Shown in pieces: positions 1-8,317 of a stretch of 38,828 bases of DNA. The stretch comes from JAICNG01 sp035765135 (lineage in GTDB: Bacteria > Gemmatimonadota > Gemmatimonadetes > Gemmatimonadales > Gemmatimonadaceae), in the NCBI GenBank assembly GCA_035765135.1, contig DASTYE010000009.1, forward strand, positions 1 to 38,828, given 5' to 3'. The position numbers were made by a program, and so were the translations under genes. The notes under the pieces are model-generated. The model saw nothing but the letters and a program-made list of their open reading frames with translations. It was not told the DNA's origin and searched no databases. Position 1 is the stretch's first letter. Each line of letters begins with the position of its first letter.

Positions 1-639
1 GATTCCCCGGCTGAGACGGCCCGCCGTCCACCCGGCGATGGCGATCGCCGAGAGCATGATCAGGAGCGGTAGCCACGCGAGGTTGCGCACCTGCACTCCG
101 AACTCGCGGAGGAAGTTGTCCGCGCGGAGCGTGGCGATGACGAACCCCGCCGCGCTTCCATCGGCGCGAACGATCGGCGCTACGGCGGTGATCACGCGGC
201 CACCGCCGGCGTCGAGATACACCGGCGTCGTGCCGCCTTTGTTCTTCGCGATCGAGTCGGCGAGACCCTCGGGCGCGTCGAGCAGCTGTTTGTACTGCGG
301 CTGGCCCGCCTTCCACTGCGAATGGACGAGGTAGCGGTAGCGCGCCTGCTGACGGCGAACGATCGCGAGCCCGTTCGTGAGCTCCGCGAGATTTCCGCCG
401 TTCGCGACCCACAGACGGGCCAGCGTACGCTGCGTGAACACGAACGCGGCGCCGGAATGCCCATCGGGGAGCGCGATGACATCCACCGAGTCGGACGGGA
501 TGGCGACGGCCGCGCTGCGTGCGACGGCCGAGAGGCGCATCGCGTTGAGCGTGACGAGGCGCTCGCGGCCGGCGAAGTAGATCGGCGTGAGCACGAGGAC
601 GAGCGTCGCAGTCACCGCGGCGCCGGTCAGCGCGACCAT
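1..639 (-). CDS. Membrane-bound sensor protein, N-terminal part (cut by window edge)
   Basis: Only the first 213 codons are visible; the gene runs off the left edge. It starts with a membrane helix (about residues 2-22, rich in V, L, T and A), then an extracytoplasmic region of about 160 residues, then a second helix (about 187-206) ending in basic residues. This layout is typical of the input half of histidine kinases, diguanylate cyclases or chemoreceptors; the output domain that would decide is missing. The ATG at 639 has no convincing ribosome-binding site. An in-frame CTG at 690 has GGAGG (697-701) six bases upstream and would add 17 residues including RRK just before the helix, so the true start may be there. 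The gene is divergent from glmM. Confidence 0.6.
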   Translation of the reverse strand, partial: MVALTGAAVTATLVLVLTPIYFAGRERLVTLNAMRLSAVARSAAVAIPSDSVDVIALPDGHSGAAFVFTQRTLARLWVANGGNLAELTNGLAIVRRQQARYRYLVHSQWKAGQPQYKQLLDAPEGLADSIAKNKGGTTPVYLDAGGGRVITAVAPIVRADGSAAGFVIATLRADNFLREFGVQVRNLAWLPLLIMLSAIAIAGWTAGRLSRGI

Positions 640-791
640 CTTGCGGCGGAATGGCTGCCGCGACGCCCACGAGCTGAACGACCAGGACAGGGGGAGCCTC
701 CGGGATGGTCGTCAGCGGGTGACGGACCAGAGAAATACGCGTGTAGCCAGCACACATAGAACGCTTCGGCCGTCCCGGGCGTAACGCGCGC

Positions 792-820
792 TTGGTACGC
801 GACATCGCGCTCGGTAGCTT
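792..820 (+). promoter_or_regulatory. Candidate sigma70-type promoter for glmM
   Basis: TTGGTA (792-797) and TAGCTT (815-820) are separated by 17 bases in the divergent spacer upstream of glmM. The match is partial, and in GC-rich DNA such pairs arise by chance. If real, transcription would start near 827, which would leave almost no leader for the GTG start at 836 and would favour a start at 848 or 863. Confidence 0.25.
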
Positions 821-835
821 TCGCGCCGACCGAAC

Positions 836-2221
836 GTGGAGCGGAGCGTGTACGAAGGGTTGATGATCAGTGTGTCCGGTGTCCGCGGCCGCGTTGGCGA
901 GGCGCTCACCCCGGAGATCGTCGCGCGATTCGCGGCGGGTTTCGGGGCCTGGGCCAAGGGTCGCACGAAATCGCGAGCGATCGTCGTGGGCCGGGACTCG
1001 CGCGTCTCGGGACCGATGTTCCATCGGGCCGTTGTCGCCGCGCTGCAATCGGTGGGGTGCGACGTCATCGACATCGGGATGACCACGACGCCGACGTGCC
1101 AGCTGGCCGTCGAGCACCATCACGCGGCGGGCGGGCTCATGATCTCGGCGAGCCATAATCCGATCGAATGGAACGCGCTCAAGTTCATCGGGGCGAGCGG
1201 CGCGTTTCTCGAGGCCGCGGAAGGAGCGGAAATGCGGCGCGTCGTGGACGGAGAATTCGCGCGGGCATCGTGGGACCAGCTCGGCACCGTGACGGAAGAC
1301 AAGGAAGCGATCGAGCGTCACATCGGTCTCGTGCTGTCGCTCCCGTATCTCGATGTGAAAGGCATCCGCGAGCGGCGCTTCAAGGTGGCGCTCGACTGCG
1401 TCCGGGGCGCCGGTGGTCGGATCATACCGGCCCTGCTCGACCGCCTCGGCTGTCAGGTGACCGCCATCCACCTCGAGCCGGATGGACGTTTTCCGAGGCC
1501 TCCGGAGCCGGTGGCCGAAAATCTCCACGAACTGGAACGGCTCGTGCTTCAAAGCGAGGCCGACGTGGGTTTGGCGGTCGATCCGGACGTCGATCGGTTG
1601 GCTCTGGTCTCCGAGAAGGGCGAGGCGATCGGCGAGGATTACACCCTGGCGCTCGCTTCGCGTGTCGTTCTGCGACACCGAAAGGGCCCGGTCGTGTCAA
1701 ACCTGTCGACCAGCCTCATCCTCGACGACATAGCGCGAGAAGCGGGATCGAAGGTGATCCGCGCGCCGGTGGGTGAGGTGAACGTGGCGGTGCGCATGCG
1801 GGCCGAGCGCGCCCCGGTGGGCGGTGAGGGAAACGGGGGGGTGATTCTCCCCGAGATTCACCTCGGCCGCGACGCGCCGATCGGTGTCGCGCTGATCCTT
1901 CAGCTGTTGCTGGACGAGGACAAGTCGCTGTCGGCGATCGTGGATCGCTACCCGCGATATTCGATCGTCAAGGACAAGATGGAGCGGCCGAGTGTATCGC
2001 TCGATGCGGTGTACAAGGCGTTGCGGGACGAGTTCGTGGACGCGACGGTCGATACGCAGGACGGCCTCCACCTCTCGTGGCCGGATCGCTGGGTCCACAT
2101 TCGGCCCTCTGGAACGGAGCCGATCGTGCGAGTGATCGCGGAGGCGCGGGACGAGAAAGCGGCGCGAGAGCTGGTGGCTCGCGCGTGGGCGCCGCTGGAG
2201 GCATTGAAGCGAAATGGGTAA
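836..2221 (+). CDS. glmM: Phosphoglucosamine mutase
   Basis: Cytoplasmic enzyme of the alpha-D-phosphohexomutase family that interconverts glucosamine-6-phosphate and glucosamine-1-phosphate on the way to UDP-GlcNAc, peptidoglycan and lipid A. All four family loops are visible: ISASHNP (103-109, phospho-serine S106), the metal loop DPDVDR (249-254), the sugar loop GGEGNGG (329-335) and the phosphate-binding RPSGTEP (423-429). The 461-residue length is normal. The sugar loop resembles archaeal-type phosphohexomutases rather than the GEQSGH of common bacterial GlmM, so phosphomannomutase activity cannot be excluded. The adjacent glmS, 24 bases downstream, supports GlmM. The start is GTG 836; GTG 848 and ATG 863 (giving MISVSG) are alternatives. 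Confidence 0.88.
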   Translation: MERSVYEGLMISVSGVRGRVGEALTPEIVARFAAGFGAWAKGRTKSRAIVVGRDSRVSGPMFHRAVVAALQSVGCDVIDIGMTTTPTCQLAVEHHHAAGGLMISASHNPIEWNALKFIGASGAFLEAAEGAEMRRVVDGEFARASWDQLGTVTEDKEAIERHIGLVLSLPYLDVKGIRERRFKVALDCVRGAGGRIIPALLDRLGCQVTAIHLEPDGRFPRPPEPVAENLHELERLVLQSEADVGLAVDPDVDRLALVSEKGEAIGEDYTLALASRVVLRHRKGPVVSNLSTSLILDDIAREAGSKVIRAPVGEVNVAVRMRAERAPVGGEGNGGVILPEIHLGRDAPIGVALILQLLLDEDKSLSAIVDRYPRYSIVKDKMERPSVSLDAVYKALRDEFVDATVDTQDGLHLSWPDRWVHIRPSGTEPIVRVIAEARDEKAARELVARAWAPLEALKRNG

Positions 2222-2245
2222 CCCTGATCCTGGAACGTACGCCCC

Positions 2246-4075
2246 ATGTGTGGAATCGTAGGTTACGTTGGCCCGCGCGTTGCCGCGCCGCTGCTGGTCG
2301 AGGGTCTGAAGCGCCTCGAATACCGCGGGTACGACTCCGCGGGCATCGCGATCATGAACGGCAACGGGGTCGAGACGCGAAAGGCGGCTGGCAAGATCTC
2401 TCAGCTCGAATCGGTGGTGCTCGCGAGCCCGGTGCACGGCACGCTGGGGATCGCACACACCCGTTGGGCGACGCATGGCGCCCCGACGACGTGCAATGCG
2501 CATCCGCACCACTCCTGTGATGACTCGATCGCGGTCGTCCACAACGGGATCATCGAGAACGCCTCGACGCTTCGACGGCTCCTCGAGAAACGTGGACACA
2601 CGTTCCGGTCGGAAACCGACACCGAGGTGCTGGCGCATTTGATCGAAGAGCACTTCGAGGGGAACCTCGAGACGGCGGTGATCGACGCGCTGCGCCTCGT
2701 GGAGGGCACCTACGGCATCGCCGTGCTGTCGAGCAAGGATCCGAGCAAGATCGTGGCGGCTCGCAAAGGCAGCCCGCTCCTCATCGGCCTGAGCGACGGC
2801 GAGTACTTCGTGGCGAGCGACGTGTCCGCCATTCTCGCCTACACTCGCGAAGTGGTGTACCTCGACGACGGCGATCTCGCGGTGCTGTCGCGCGATGGCT
2901 ATCGCATTCTCGACGTGAAGGAGGCGGGACAGATCGACCGCAAGGTGAGCCGCGTCGACTGGGATCTCGACATGATCGAGCGCGGCGGCTTCGCGCATTT
3001 CATGCTCAAGGAGATTTTCGAGCAGCCGGCCAGCATACAGAACACCATGCGCGGCCGCCTTCTCGCCGACGAGGGGAGCGCGAAGCTCGGCGGCCTCAAC
3101 ATGACGGCCGAGGAGCTGCTGCACTTCGACAACATCGTCATCACGGCATGCGGAACGAGCTGGCATTCGGCGCTCATCGCCGAGCACATGATCGAGGAGT
3201 GCGCGCGGGTGCCGGTCGAGGTCGAGTACGCGTCGGAATTCCGCTACCGCAACCCCATCATCACCGATCGCACGTTGTGCATCGTCATCTCGCAGTCCGG
3301 TGAGACCGCCGACACGCTGGCGGCGATGCGCGAGGCGCAGAAGGGCGGGGCGCGCGCGATCGGGATCGTGAACGTGGTCGGCTCGACGATCGCACGCGAG
3401 TCGGATGGCGGCGTGTACATTCACGCGGGTCCGGAAATCGGCGTCGCATCCACGAAGGCCTTCACGAGCCAGGTCGTCGCCCTGGCCATGTTCGCGCTCA
3501 AGCTCGCGCGCCTGCGCAATCTCTCGGTCCTTCAGGGTCGCCGCATCGTGCAGGCGATGCACGCGCTTCCGGAACAGATCCAGCAGATTCTCGACGCGGC
3601 GCCCGCCGTCGAGACGATCGCCGAGGAATTCAAGGACGCGACGAACTTCCTGTATCTGGGCCGTGGCTACAGCTTCCCGGCGGCGCTCGAGGGCGCGTTG
3701 AAGCTGAAGGAGATCTCGTACATCCACGCCGAAGGCTATCCGGCCGCGGAGATGAAGCATGGGCCGATCGCGCTCATCGATGAGAACATGCCCGTCGTCT
3801 TCATCGCGCCTCACGACTCCGTCTTCGACAAGGTCTGCTCGAACATTCAGGAAGTGAAGGCGCGCGGCGGCCGTGTGATCGCGCTGACGAGCCGCGACGA
3901 GCCGTCGCTCGAGGGACTGCTCGACTACGAGATCCGGATCCCCGAGACGATCGACATGTTCACCCCGGTGCTCGCCTCGATCCCACTCCAGCTGCTCGCG
4001 TATTACATCGCGGTGAAGCGCGGCGCGAACGTGGATCAGCCGCGCAACCTCGCCAAGTCGGTGACGGTGGAGTAA
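2246..4075 (+). CDS. glmS: Glutamine--fructose-6-phosphate aminotransferase (isomerizing)
   Basis: Makes glucosamine-6-phosphate from fructose-6-phosphate and glutamine, the entry step to amino-sugar synthesis. The protein begins MCGIVGYVG, so C2 is the N-terminal nucleophile of the glutaminase domain once Met is removed. HTRWATHG and the DNG-type HNGIIEN segment follow, as in the class II amidotransferase fold. Two SIS sugar-isomerase domains occupy the second half, with TACGTSWHS and SQSGETADT in the first and the family C-terminus NLAKSVTVE at the end. The length of 609 residues is typical. It follows glmM directly, forming a two-gene amino-sugar unit. No glmS ribozyme is visible in the 24-base spacer. 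Confidence 0.96.
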   Translation: MCGIVGYVGPRVAAPLLVEGLKRLEYRGYDSAGIAIMNGNGVETRKAAGKISQLESVVLASPVHGTLGIAHTRWATHGAPTTCNAHPHHSCDDSIAVVHNGIIENASTLRRLLEKRGHTFRSETDTEVLAHLIEEHFEGNLETAVIDALRLVEGTYGIAVLSSKDPSKIVAARKGSPLLIGLSDGEYFVASDVSAILAYTREVVYLDDGDLAVLSRDGYRILDVKEAGQIDRKVSRVDWDLDMIERGGFAHFMLKEIFEQPASIQNTMRGRLLADEGSAKLGGLNMTAEELLHFDNIVITACGTSWHSALIAEHMIEECARVPVEVEYASEFRYRNPIITDRTLCIVISQSGETADTLAAMREAQKGGARAIGIVNVVGSTIARESDGGVYIHAGPEIGVASTKAFTSQVVALAMFALKLARLRNLSVLQGRRIVQAMHALPEQIQQILDAAPAVETIAEEFKDATNFLYLGRGYSFPAALEGALKLKEISYIHAEGYPAAEMKHGPIALIDENMPVVFIAPHDSVFDKVCSNIQEVKARGGRVIALTSRDEPSLEGLLDYEIRIPETIDMFTPVLASIPLQLLAYYIAVKRGANVDQPRNLAKSVTVE

Positions 4076-4080
4076 GCCCG

Positions 4081-4178
4081 AGGTCGTCAAGGGTGTCAAG
4101 GGTGTCGAGGTGATCGAGGTGACTTCAGCGATGAAGTCACCTTGATCACATCGACGACCTTGACGACCTTGTCACCCT
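4081..4178. repeat. Long imperfect palindrome of 9-base tandem units after glmS
   Basis: Two 46-base arms (4081-4126 and 4133-4178) flank a 6-base loop and align without gaps; 37 of 46 positions pair by my count. Each arm is a degenerate tandem repeat of period 9 (units such as GGTCGTCAA, GGGTGTCAA, GGTGATCGA). It starts five bases after the glmS stop. It could act as a transcript-end hairpin, but there is no T tract, so it is not a canonical intrinsic terminator. Confidence 0.8.
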
Positions 4179-4199
4179 CTGCATTCAGGCAAAAACCGC

Positions 4200-4649
4200 G
4201 TGCGCGTTCTGGTTCAGCGAGTGTCGCGCGCCGAGGTGCGGGTGCGGGAGGCAGGCGGCGCACGGCGAACGGGGAGTATCGATGCCGGCCTGCTGCTGCT
4301 CGTCGGCTTCACGCACGAGGACGACGACACCCGCCTGGCGTGGATGGCCGACAAGGTGATCGGGCTGCGCATCTTCGGCGACGATGAAGGGAAGATGAAC
4401 CTCGCGCTGCCGGACATCGGTGGCGCGTTGCTGGTCGTCTCACAGTTCACGCTGTACGGCAACGCGGAGAAGGGACGCCGTCCCAGCTTCATCGATGCGG
4501 CGCGTCCCGACATCGCGGAACGTCTCTACGAGCGATTCATGGAGCTGCTCCGCGAACGCGGTGTCCGCGTCGAGCGCGGCGAGTTCGGAGCGATGATGGA
4601 CGTCGAGCTCGTCAACGATGGGCCCGTCACGCTATGGCTGGAGCGGTGA
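4200..4649 (+). CDS. dtd: D-aminoacyl-tRNA deacylase
   Basis: Cytoplasmic proofreading enzyme that hydrolyses D-amino acids (and glycine mischarged on tRNA-Ala) from tRNA. The 149-residue protein has the family N-terminus RVLVQRVSRAEV, the active-site SQFTLYG (81-87) and the NDGPVT motif (139-144) that carries the cross-subunit Gly-cisPro. Length and motif positions match the DTD family. The start is GTG 4200, giving the expected first strand. Its last 16 bases overlap the start of maf, so the two are probably one transcription unit. Confidence 0.95.
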   Translation: MRVLVQRVSRAEVRVREAGGARRTGSIDAGLLLLVGFTHEDDDTRLAWMADKVIGLRIFGDDEGKMNLALPDIGGALLVVSQFTLYGNAEKGRRPSFIDAARPDIAERLYERFMELLRERGVRVERGEFGAMMDVELVNDGPVTLWLER

Positions 4650-5254
4650 CGCACCCGCCCGTGCTCCTCGCGTCGGCCTCGCCGCGCCGCCGCGAGCTTC
4701 TCACGATGGTGGGCATCGCACACGAGGTGATCCCCGCCGACATCGATGAAGCGTATGTCCCCGGCGAGGTACCCAGCGCCCACGCGCAGCGGCTGGCGGA
4801 GGAGAAGGCGGCATTAGTCGCCGCGCGCAATCCAGCGGCGATCGTGGTCGGCGCGGACACCATTGTCGTCGTCGATGGGGTCGTCCTCGGGAAGCCTGCG
4901 AGCCGAGCTGATGCGGGCCGTATGCTTCGCGCGCTGAGCGGCCGGTCTCATGTCGTGTACACGGCGGTCGCGGTGCGACGCGGCGAATCAGCCGCGTCGG
5001 CCATCGAGGCTGTCGATGTTACGTTTCGTCACCTCTCCGACGAAGAAATCGCCGCCTACATTGACACCGGGGAACCTATGGACAAGGCGGGAGCGTACGG
5101 AATACAGGGATTCGGGGCGATGATCGTTGAACGGATCGACGGAGATTTTTTCGCGGTGATGGGGCTGCCGCTGGGCCGGATGGTGCGACTGATGGAGACG
5201 ATTGGAGCACGCTACGATTTCCTCCGAGGCGTGCTCGATGTCCCTGCGCGGTAA
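4634..5254 (+). CDS. maf: Maf-family nucleoside triphosphate pyrophosphatase
   Basis: House-cleaning enzyme that hydrolyses non-canonical or surplus nucleoside triphosphates to monophosphates. Visible motifs are SASPRR (14-19) for phosphate binding, GADT (73-76) with the probable catalytic D75, K87 in LGKP, and DKAGAYGIQG (150-159). The last motif, with its Gln, is the form seen in the YhdE-like dTTP/UTP pyrophosphatase subgroup, so that activity is more likely than the YceF-like m7GTP activity. The start ATG 4634 lies inside dtd with a 16-base overlap; the length of 206 residues is usual. Confidence 0.92.
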   Translation: MAGAVTHPPVLLASASPRRRELLTMVGIAHEVIPADIDEAYVPGEVPSAHAQRLAEEKAALVAARNPAAIVVGADTIVVVDGVVLGKPASRADAGRMLRALSGRSHVVYTAVAVRRGESAASAIEAVDVTFRHLSDEEIAAYIDTGEPMDKAGAYGIQGFGAMIVERIDGDFFAVMGLPLGRMVRLMETIGARYDFLRGVLDVPAR

Positions 5255-5269
5255 GGGCCGCCTTTCACG

Positions 5270-5998
5270 ATGAGAGCAGGACGACTTTCAGCACGCATCG
5301 CGCGATTCATCGTCCCGGCCGGGCTGGCGGACATGTACGCGGCGGCTCGCCACCGAAGGCGGGCGCGTCGCTTCATCGAGCCACGGTTCAGTCTTCCGAA
5401 GCGGCCGCTCGCCGAGGTCTTCCCGGGTATCGAGCGCCTCGGTGCGCAGCTCACGGTTTCGCACATACCTGACCGTCCCGACATGGTGATGCCGCTTGCC
5501 GAGACGCTCGTCATCGGCGCGATCTGCCGGTGGCTTTCACCGCGGCGCGCCTTCGAGATCGGAACGTATCGGGGAGCAACGGCGCTCGCCATCGCCATGA
5601 ATTCGCCCGACGATGCGGCGGTGTTCACTCTCGACCTCCCATGGCGCCCCGGCGATTCCCGGCCCGCCGACGAGACCGGCTCCGCCTATCGAGATAGCGC
5701 GGAGCGACACAGGATCACGCAGCTCTATGGTGACTCCACGGCCTTCGACTTTGGGCCGTACGAGGGGACCATGGATCTCGTCCTCGTCGATGGCAATCAC
5801 GACGACCGATTCGTCCGCACCGACTCGATGAACGCGCTCAGAATGCTGAGGCCGACGGGGGTCATCGTCTGGGATGACTACTTGTGGGACAGAAAATACC
5901 CCGAGTGCTCAGGCGTGACGCGAACTCTCGATGATCTCGCCGACGACTACGACATCGCCAACATCGCTGGCACTCGTTTGGCGGTCTATCGTCGGTGA
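5270..5998 (+). CDS. Class I SAM-dependent methyltransferase (Methyltransf_24 type)
   Basis: The central Rossmann-type methyltransferase domain shows FEIGTYRG (95-102, SAM-binding glycine loop), the acidic strand end LDL (121-123), VDGNHD (173-178) and VIVWDDY (198-204). This pattern is typical of methyltransferases found in polysaccharide and cephalosporin-hydroxylase-like clusters. The basic N-terminal 40 residues have no clear membrane helix. The stop overlaps the next glycosyltransferase by four bases (GTGA), so it probably modifies a sugar or glycan made by the cluster. The substrate is unknown. Confidence 0.8.
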   Translation: MRAGRLSARIARFIVPAGLADMYAAARHRRRARRFIEPRFSLPKRPLAEVFPGIERLGAQLTVSHIPDRPDMVMPLAETLVIGAICRWLSPRRAFEIGTYRGATALAIAMNSPDDAAVFTLDLPWRPGDSRPADETGSAYRDSAERHRITQLYGDSTAFDFGPYEGTMDLVLVDGNHDDRFVRTDSMNALRMLRPTGVIVWDDYLWDRKYPECSGVTRTLDDLADDYDIANIAGTRLAVYRR

Positions 5999-7203
5999 GC
6001 GCGTCGCACCCATATCGAATCCTCTACGCGAACAGTCATCCCTACTGGGGAGGCGGAGCGGAAGCGGTCCTGCTGAAGCTGGCGTCGTCGCTCGATCGTA
6101 CCCGGTTCGAGCCACTCTTGCTGACGTCGAAGGAGGATTCTCTCGCCCAACGCTTTCGCGAGAAAGGTGTCGAGACGCTGGTGGTCCCGTATGGCTACTT
6201 CCGCGCGAAAGCCGGATTCTGGGATTACAACGTCAAAGGACCGCGCGCCTTGCGTCGCATTCTCCACTCGCACGCGGTCGACCTCGTTCATACGAATTGT
6301 GATCGCTCGATCAGGCCGCTCGTTCGCGCCGCCGATCCCCTGGGTGTCCCCGTTGTTTCACACGTTCACGATCCGACACGCAAGTGGTTCAGCCGACGCT
6401 TTCTCCCGTACCTCAATCGCGCCTCGGCGATCATCGCCGTGAGCGAATGGCTGGCGGAGCTCGGGCGAGCGCGGGGCGTCGACCCCACACGCCAGCACGT
6501 CATCTACAACGGGACGGACCCCGAGCCGTTTCGTCTCGCTTCCGCGGCGCGAGAGAACACGCGCCGGGCGCTCGGACTTGCGAGCGACGACATCGCGATC
6601 GGCATCTTCGGCTCCCTCGAACCGCGAAAAGGGCAAGAGGACCTGCTGCGCAGCGCGGCGCATCCGGATCTCGCGTCGCTCCGGCTGCGATTCTTCGTCG
6701 TCGGTGGCGAGCCCCCGGGACGCGAAGGATACGCGAAGTCTCTCGTCGATCTGGCAGCATCCCTGGCGGTCGCGGATCGCGTGACCTTCCTCGGACATCG
6801 TGACGACGTGCCCGCGCTGATGGCGGCATTCGACATGAGCGTGGCACCGTTTCGCGAGGAGGGATTCCCGGGAGTCATCGTGGAATCGATGTGCGCGGGG
6901 CTTCCCGTGGTCGGCTACCGCGCAGGTCCGCTCATCGAGCAAGTCCGGGAGTATCGCGACGGACTACTCGTCGAGCCGGGCGATCTGGTATCGCTCGCCG
7001 CCGCGATACGCTGCCTCGCGATGAATCCCGGGTTGCGTCGGCAGCTGGGCGAAGAGGCGCTCGCGCGGTCCCGCTCCTTCACATTCGATCGCCACATGGA
7101 CGCAGTGCACGCGCTCTACGATCGGCTGCTGCGTGACCGCTCGCCCAGGGCGGTGACCCCGCCGCGAGCGCCGACGACAGTCCACTCGACATCGCCCTCG
7201 TGA
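5995..7203 (+). CDS. Glycosyltransferase family 4 (GT-B fold)
   Basis: A 402-residue GT-B glycosyltransferase. The N-terminal domain has the glycine loop PYWGGGAEAVLLKL that typifies the acceptor side of GT4 enzymes. The C-terminal domain has GIFGSLEPRKGQEDLL, VVGG, and the EX7E motif EEGFPGVIVESMCAG, where the two glutamates around GFPGVIV contact the nucleotide sugar. The GTG start overlaps the methyltransferase stop. The final 25 residues are proline/arginine/threonine rich and look disordered. The sugar transferred is unknown; the context suggests LPS core or other surface polysaccharide. Confidence 0.87.
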   Translation: MSASHPYRILYANSHPYWGGGAEAVLLKLASSLDRTRFEPLLLTSKEDSLAQRFREKGVETLVVPYGYFRAKAGFWDYNVKGPRALRRILHSHAVDLVHTNCDRSIRPLVRAADPLGVPVVSHVHDPTRKWFSRRFLPYLNRASAIIAVSEWLAELGRARGVDPTRQHVIYNGTDPEPFRLASAARENTRRALGLASDDIAIGIFGSLEPRKGQEDLLRSAAHPDLASLRLRFFVVGGEPPGREGYAKSLVDLAASLAVADRVTFLGHRDDVPALMAAFDMSVAPFREEGFPGVIVESMCAGLPVVGYRAGPLIEQVREYRDGLLVEPGDLVSLAAAIRCLAMNPGLRRQLGEEALARSRSFTFDRHMDAVHALYDRLLRDRSPRAVTPPRAPTTVHSTSPS

Positions 7204-7210
7204 GGCCGTC

Positions 7211-8317
7211 ATGAGTCACGGGAAGAAGCCGCTGCTCAAGCGGCTGGAGGCGGTGTGGAAGAAGGGCTGGATGCGGTTGTTCGCGCGAATGATGACGGGC
7301 CGTGCCCGTGCCCAGGTGCCCGATTGGGATGCGCGAACCTACCGCGTCCTTTATCTGCGCTACGACCGCATTGGCGACATGATCATGGCGACCAGCCTCA
7401 TCCGCGCGATTCAGCAGTCGCATCGCACGATCGTCGTCGATGTTCTGGCGTCGAGATCGAACGCGCCCGTGTTGCTGAACAACCCGCGCGTCAGCGCCGT
7501 GAGCACGTTCGACCGCAAAAGCCTGGTCTCGTACGTGAAGACGATGGCGCGACTCTCCCGGGCGCGCTACGACGTGATCATCGATGGGATGGTGCTGAAG
7601 CCCTCGATGACAATGCTGCTGTTGATGCTCGCGAGTCGCGCTCCATACCGGATCGGCATCGGGGGCCGGGAGAACGATTTCATCTATTCGCTTCCGGTGC
7701 CCGCGCCGGCCGCGGACTCGCATCACATCGCTCATTCCGCGGCAACGGCCATTCCTTTCGGCGTCGATCCGGAACGTGTGGACTGGCGCCCGGAGCTTTT
7801 CCTCAGCACCGAAGAGCTCGCTCGTGCGGAGCGAGAGTGGATGGTCGGGAACGAACGCAAGGCCGCCCGGATCCTCGTGAATATCTCGGCGGGGGAGGCC
7901 CGTCGCCGGTGGCCCGACGAGCATTTCGCGGCCGTCGTTCGCCACCTGTGCCAATACACGGCTCGTCCGCACGTGCTCGTGATGGCGGCGCCGTCCGACG
8001 CGGAGGCGGCCGCTCGCATTGCCGGGTCAACGGGTGCGCGCGCGGTAATTCCGGAGCTGCGCGACGCTTTTGCCCTCGTGGCGTTGGCCGACGCTGTCTT
8101 CACTCCCGACACGAGCATCTCACATGCGGCCTCCGCCTTTCGCAAGCCTTCCGTGGTCATGATGATTTCCGGGATGAGCATCTTCGAGCCGTACGAGACG
8201 CCGGGACGAAGTCTCTACAGCGAGGGTCCGACGCTCGCGTCGGTATCCGTCGAGAGCGCGATCGCGGCGCTCGACGAGACTCTTCGCGGCTCGCCTGCGC
8301 CCCTTCCCACGCGCTAG
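7211..8317 (+). CDS. Glycosyltransferase family 9 (heptosyltransferase-like)
   Basis: GT-B enzyme of the ADP-heptose:LPS heptosyltransferase family. The N-terminus carries the GT9 signature YLRYDRIGDMIMATSLIRAI, and the C-terminal half has PDTSISHAASAF, the family's nucleotide-sugar loop, here with S in place of the usual GP of DTGPxH. GAGG at 7202-7205 is five bases before the ATG. The first 35 residues are basic and carry no helix. The gene ends in a four-base convergent overlap with the next GT9 gene, sharing the palindrome CTAG. The acceptor is unknown. Confidence 0.85.
   Translation: MSHGKKPLLKRLEAVWKKGWMRLFARMMTGRARAQVPDWDARTYRVLYLRYDRIGDMIMATSLIRAIQQSHRTIVVDVLASRSNAPVLLNNPRVSAVSTFDRKSLVSYVKTMARLSRARYDVIIDGMVLKPSMTMLLLMLASRAPYRIGIGGRENDFIYSLPVPAPAADSHHIAHSAATAIPFGVDPERVDWRPELFLSTEELARAEREWMVGNERKAARILVNISAGEARRRWPDEHFAAVVRHLCQYTARPHVLVMAAPSDAEAAARIAGSTGARAVIPELRDAFALVALADAVFTPDTSISHAASAFRKPSVVMMISGMSIFEPYETPGRSLYSEGPTLASVSVESAIAALDETLRGSPAPLPTR

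Noticed and set aside
1697..4099. An 800-codon open frame on the minus strand opposite glmS
   Set aside because: It is the complement of a well-supported glmS; its translation is His/Arg/Asp-rich with no recognisable fold.
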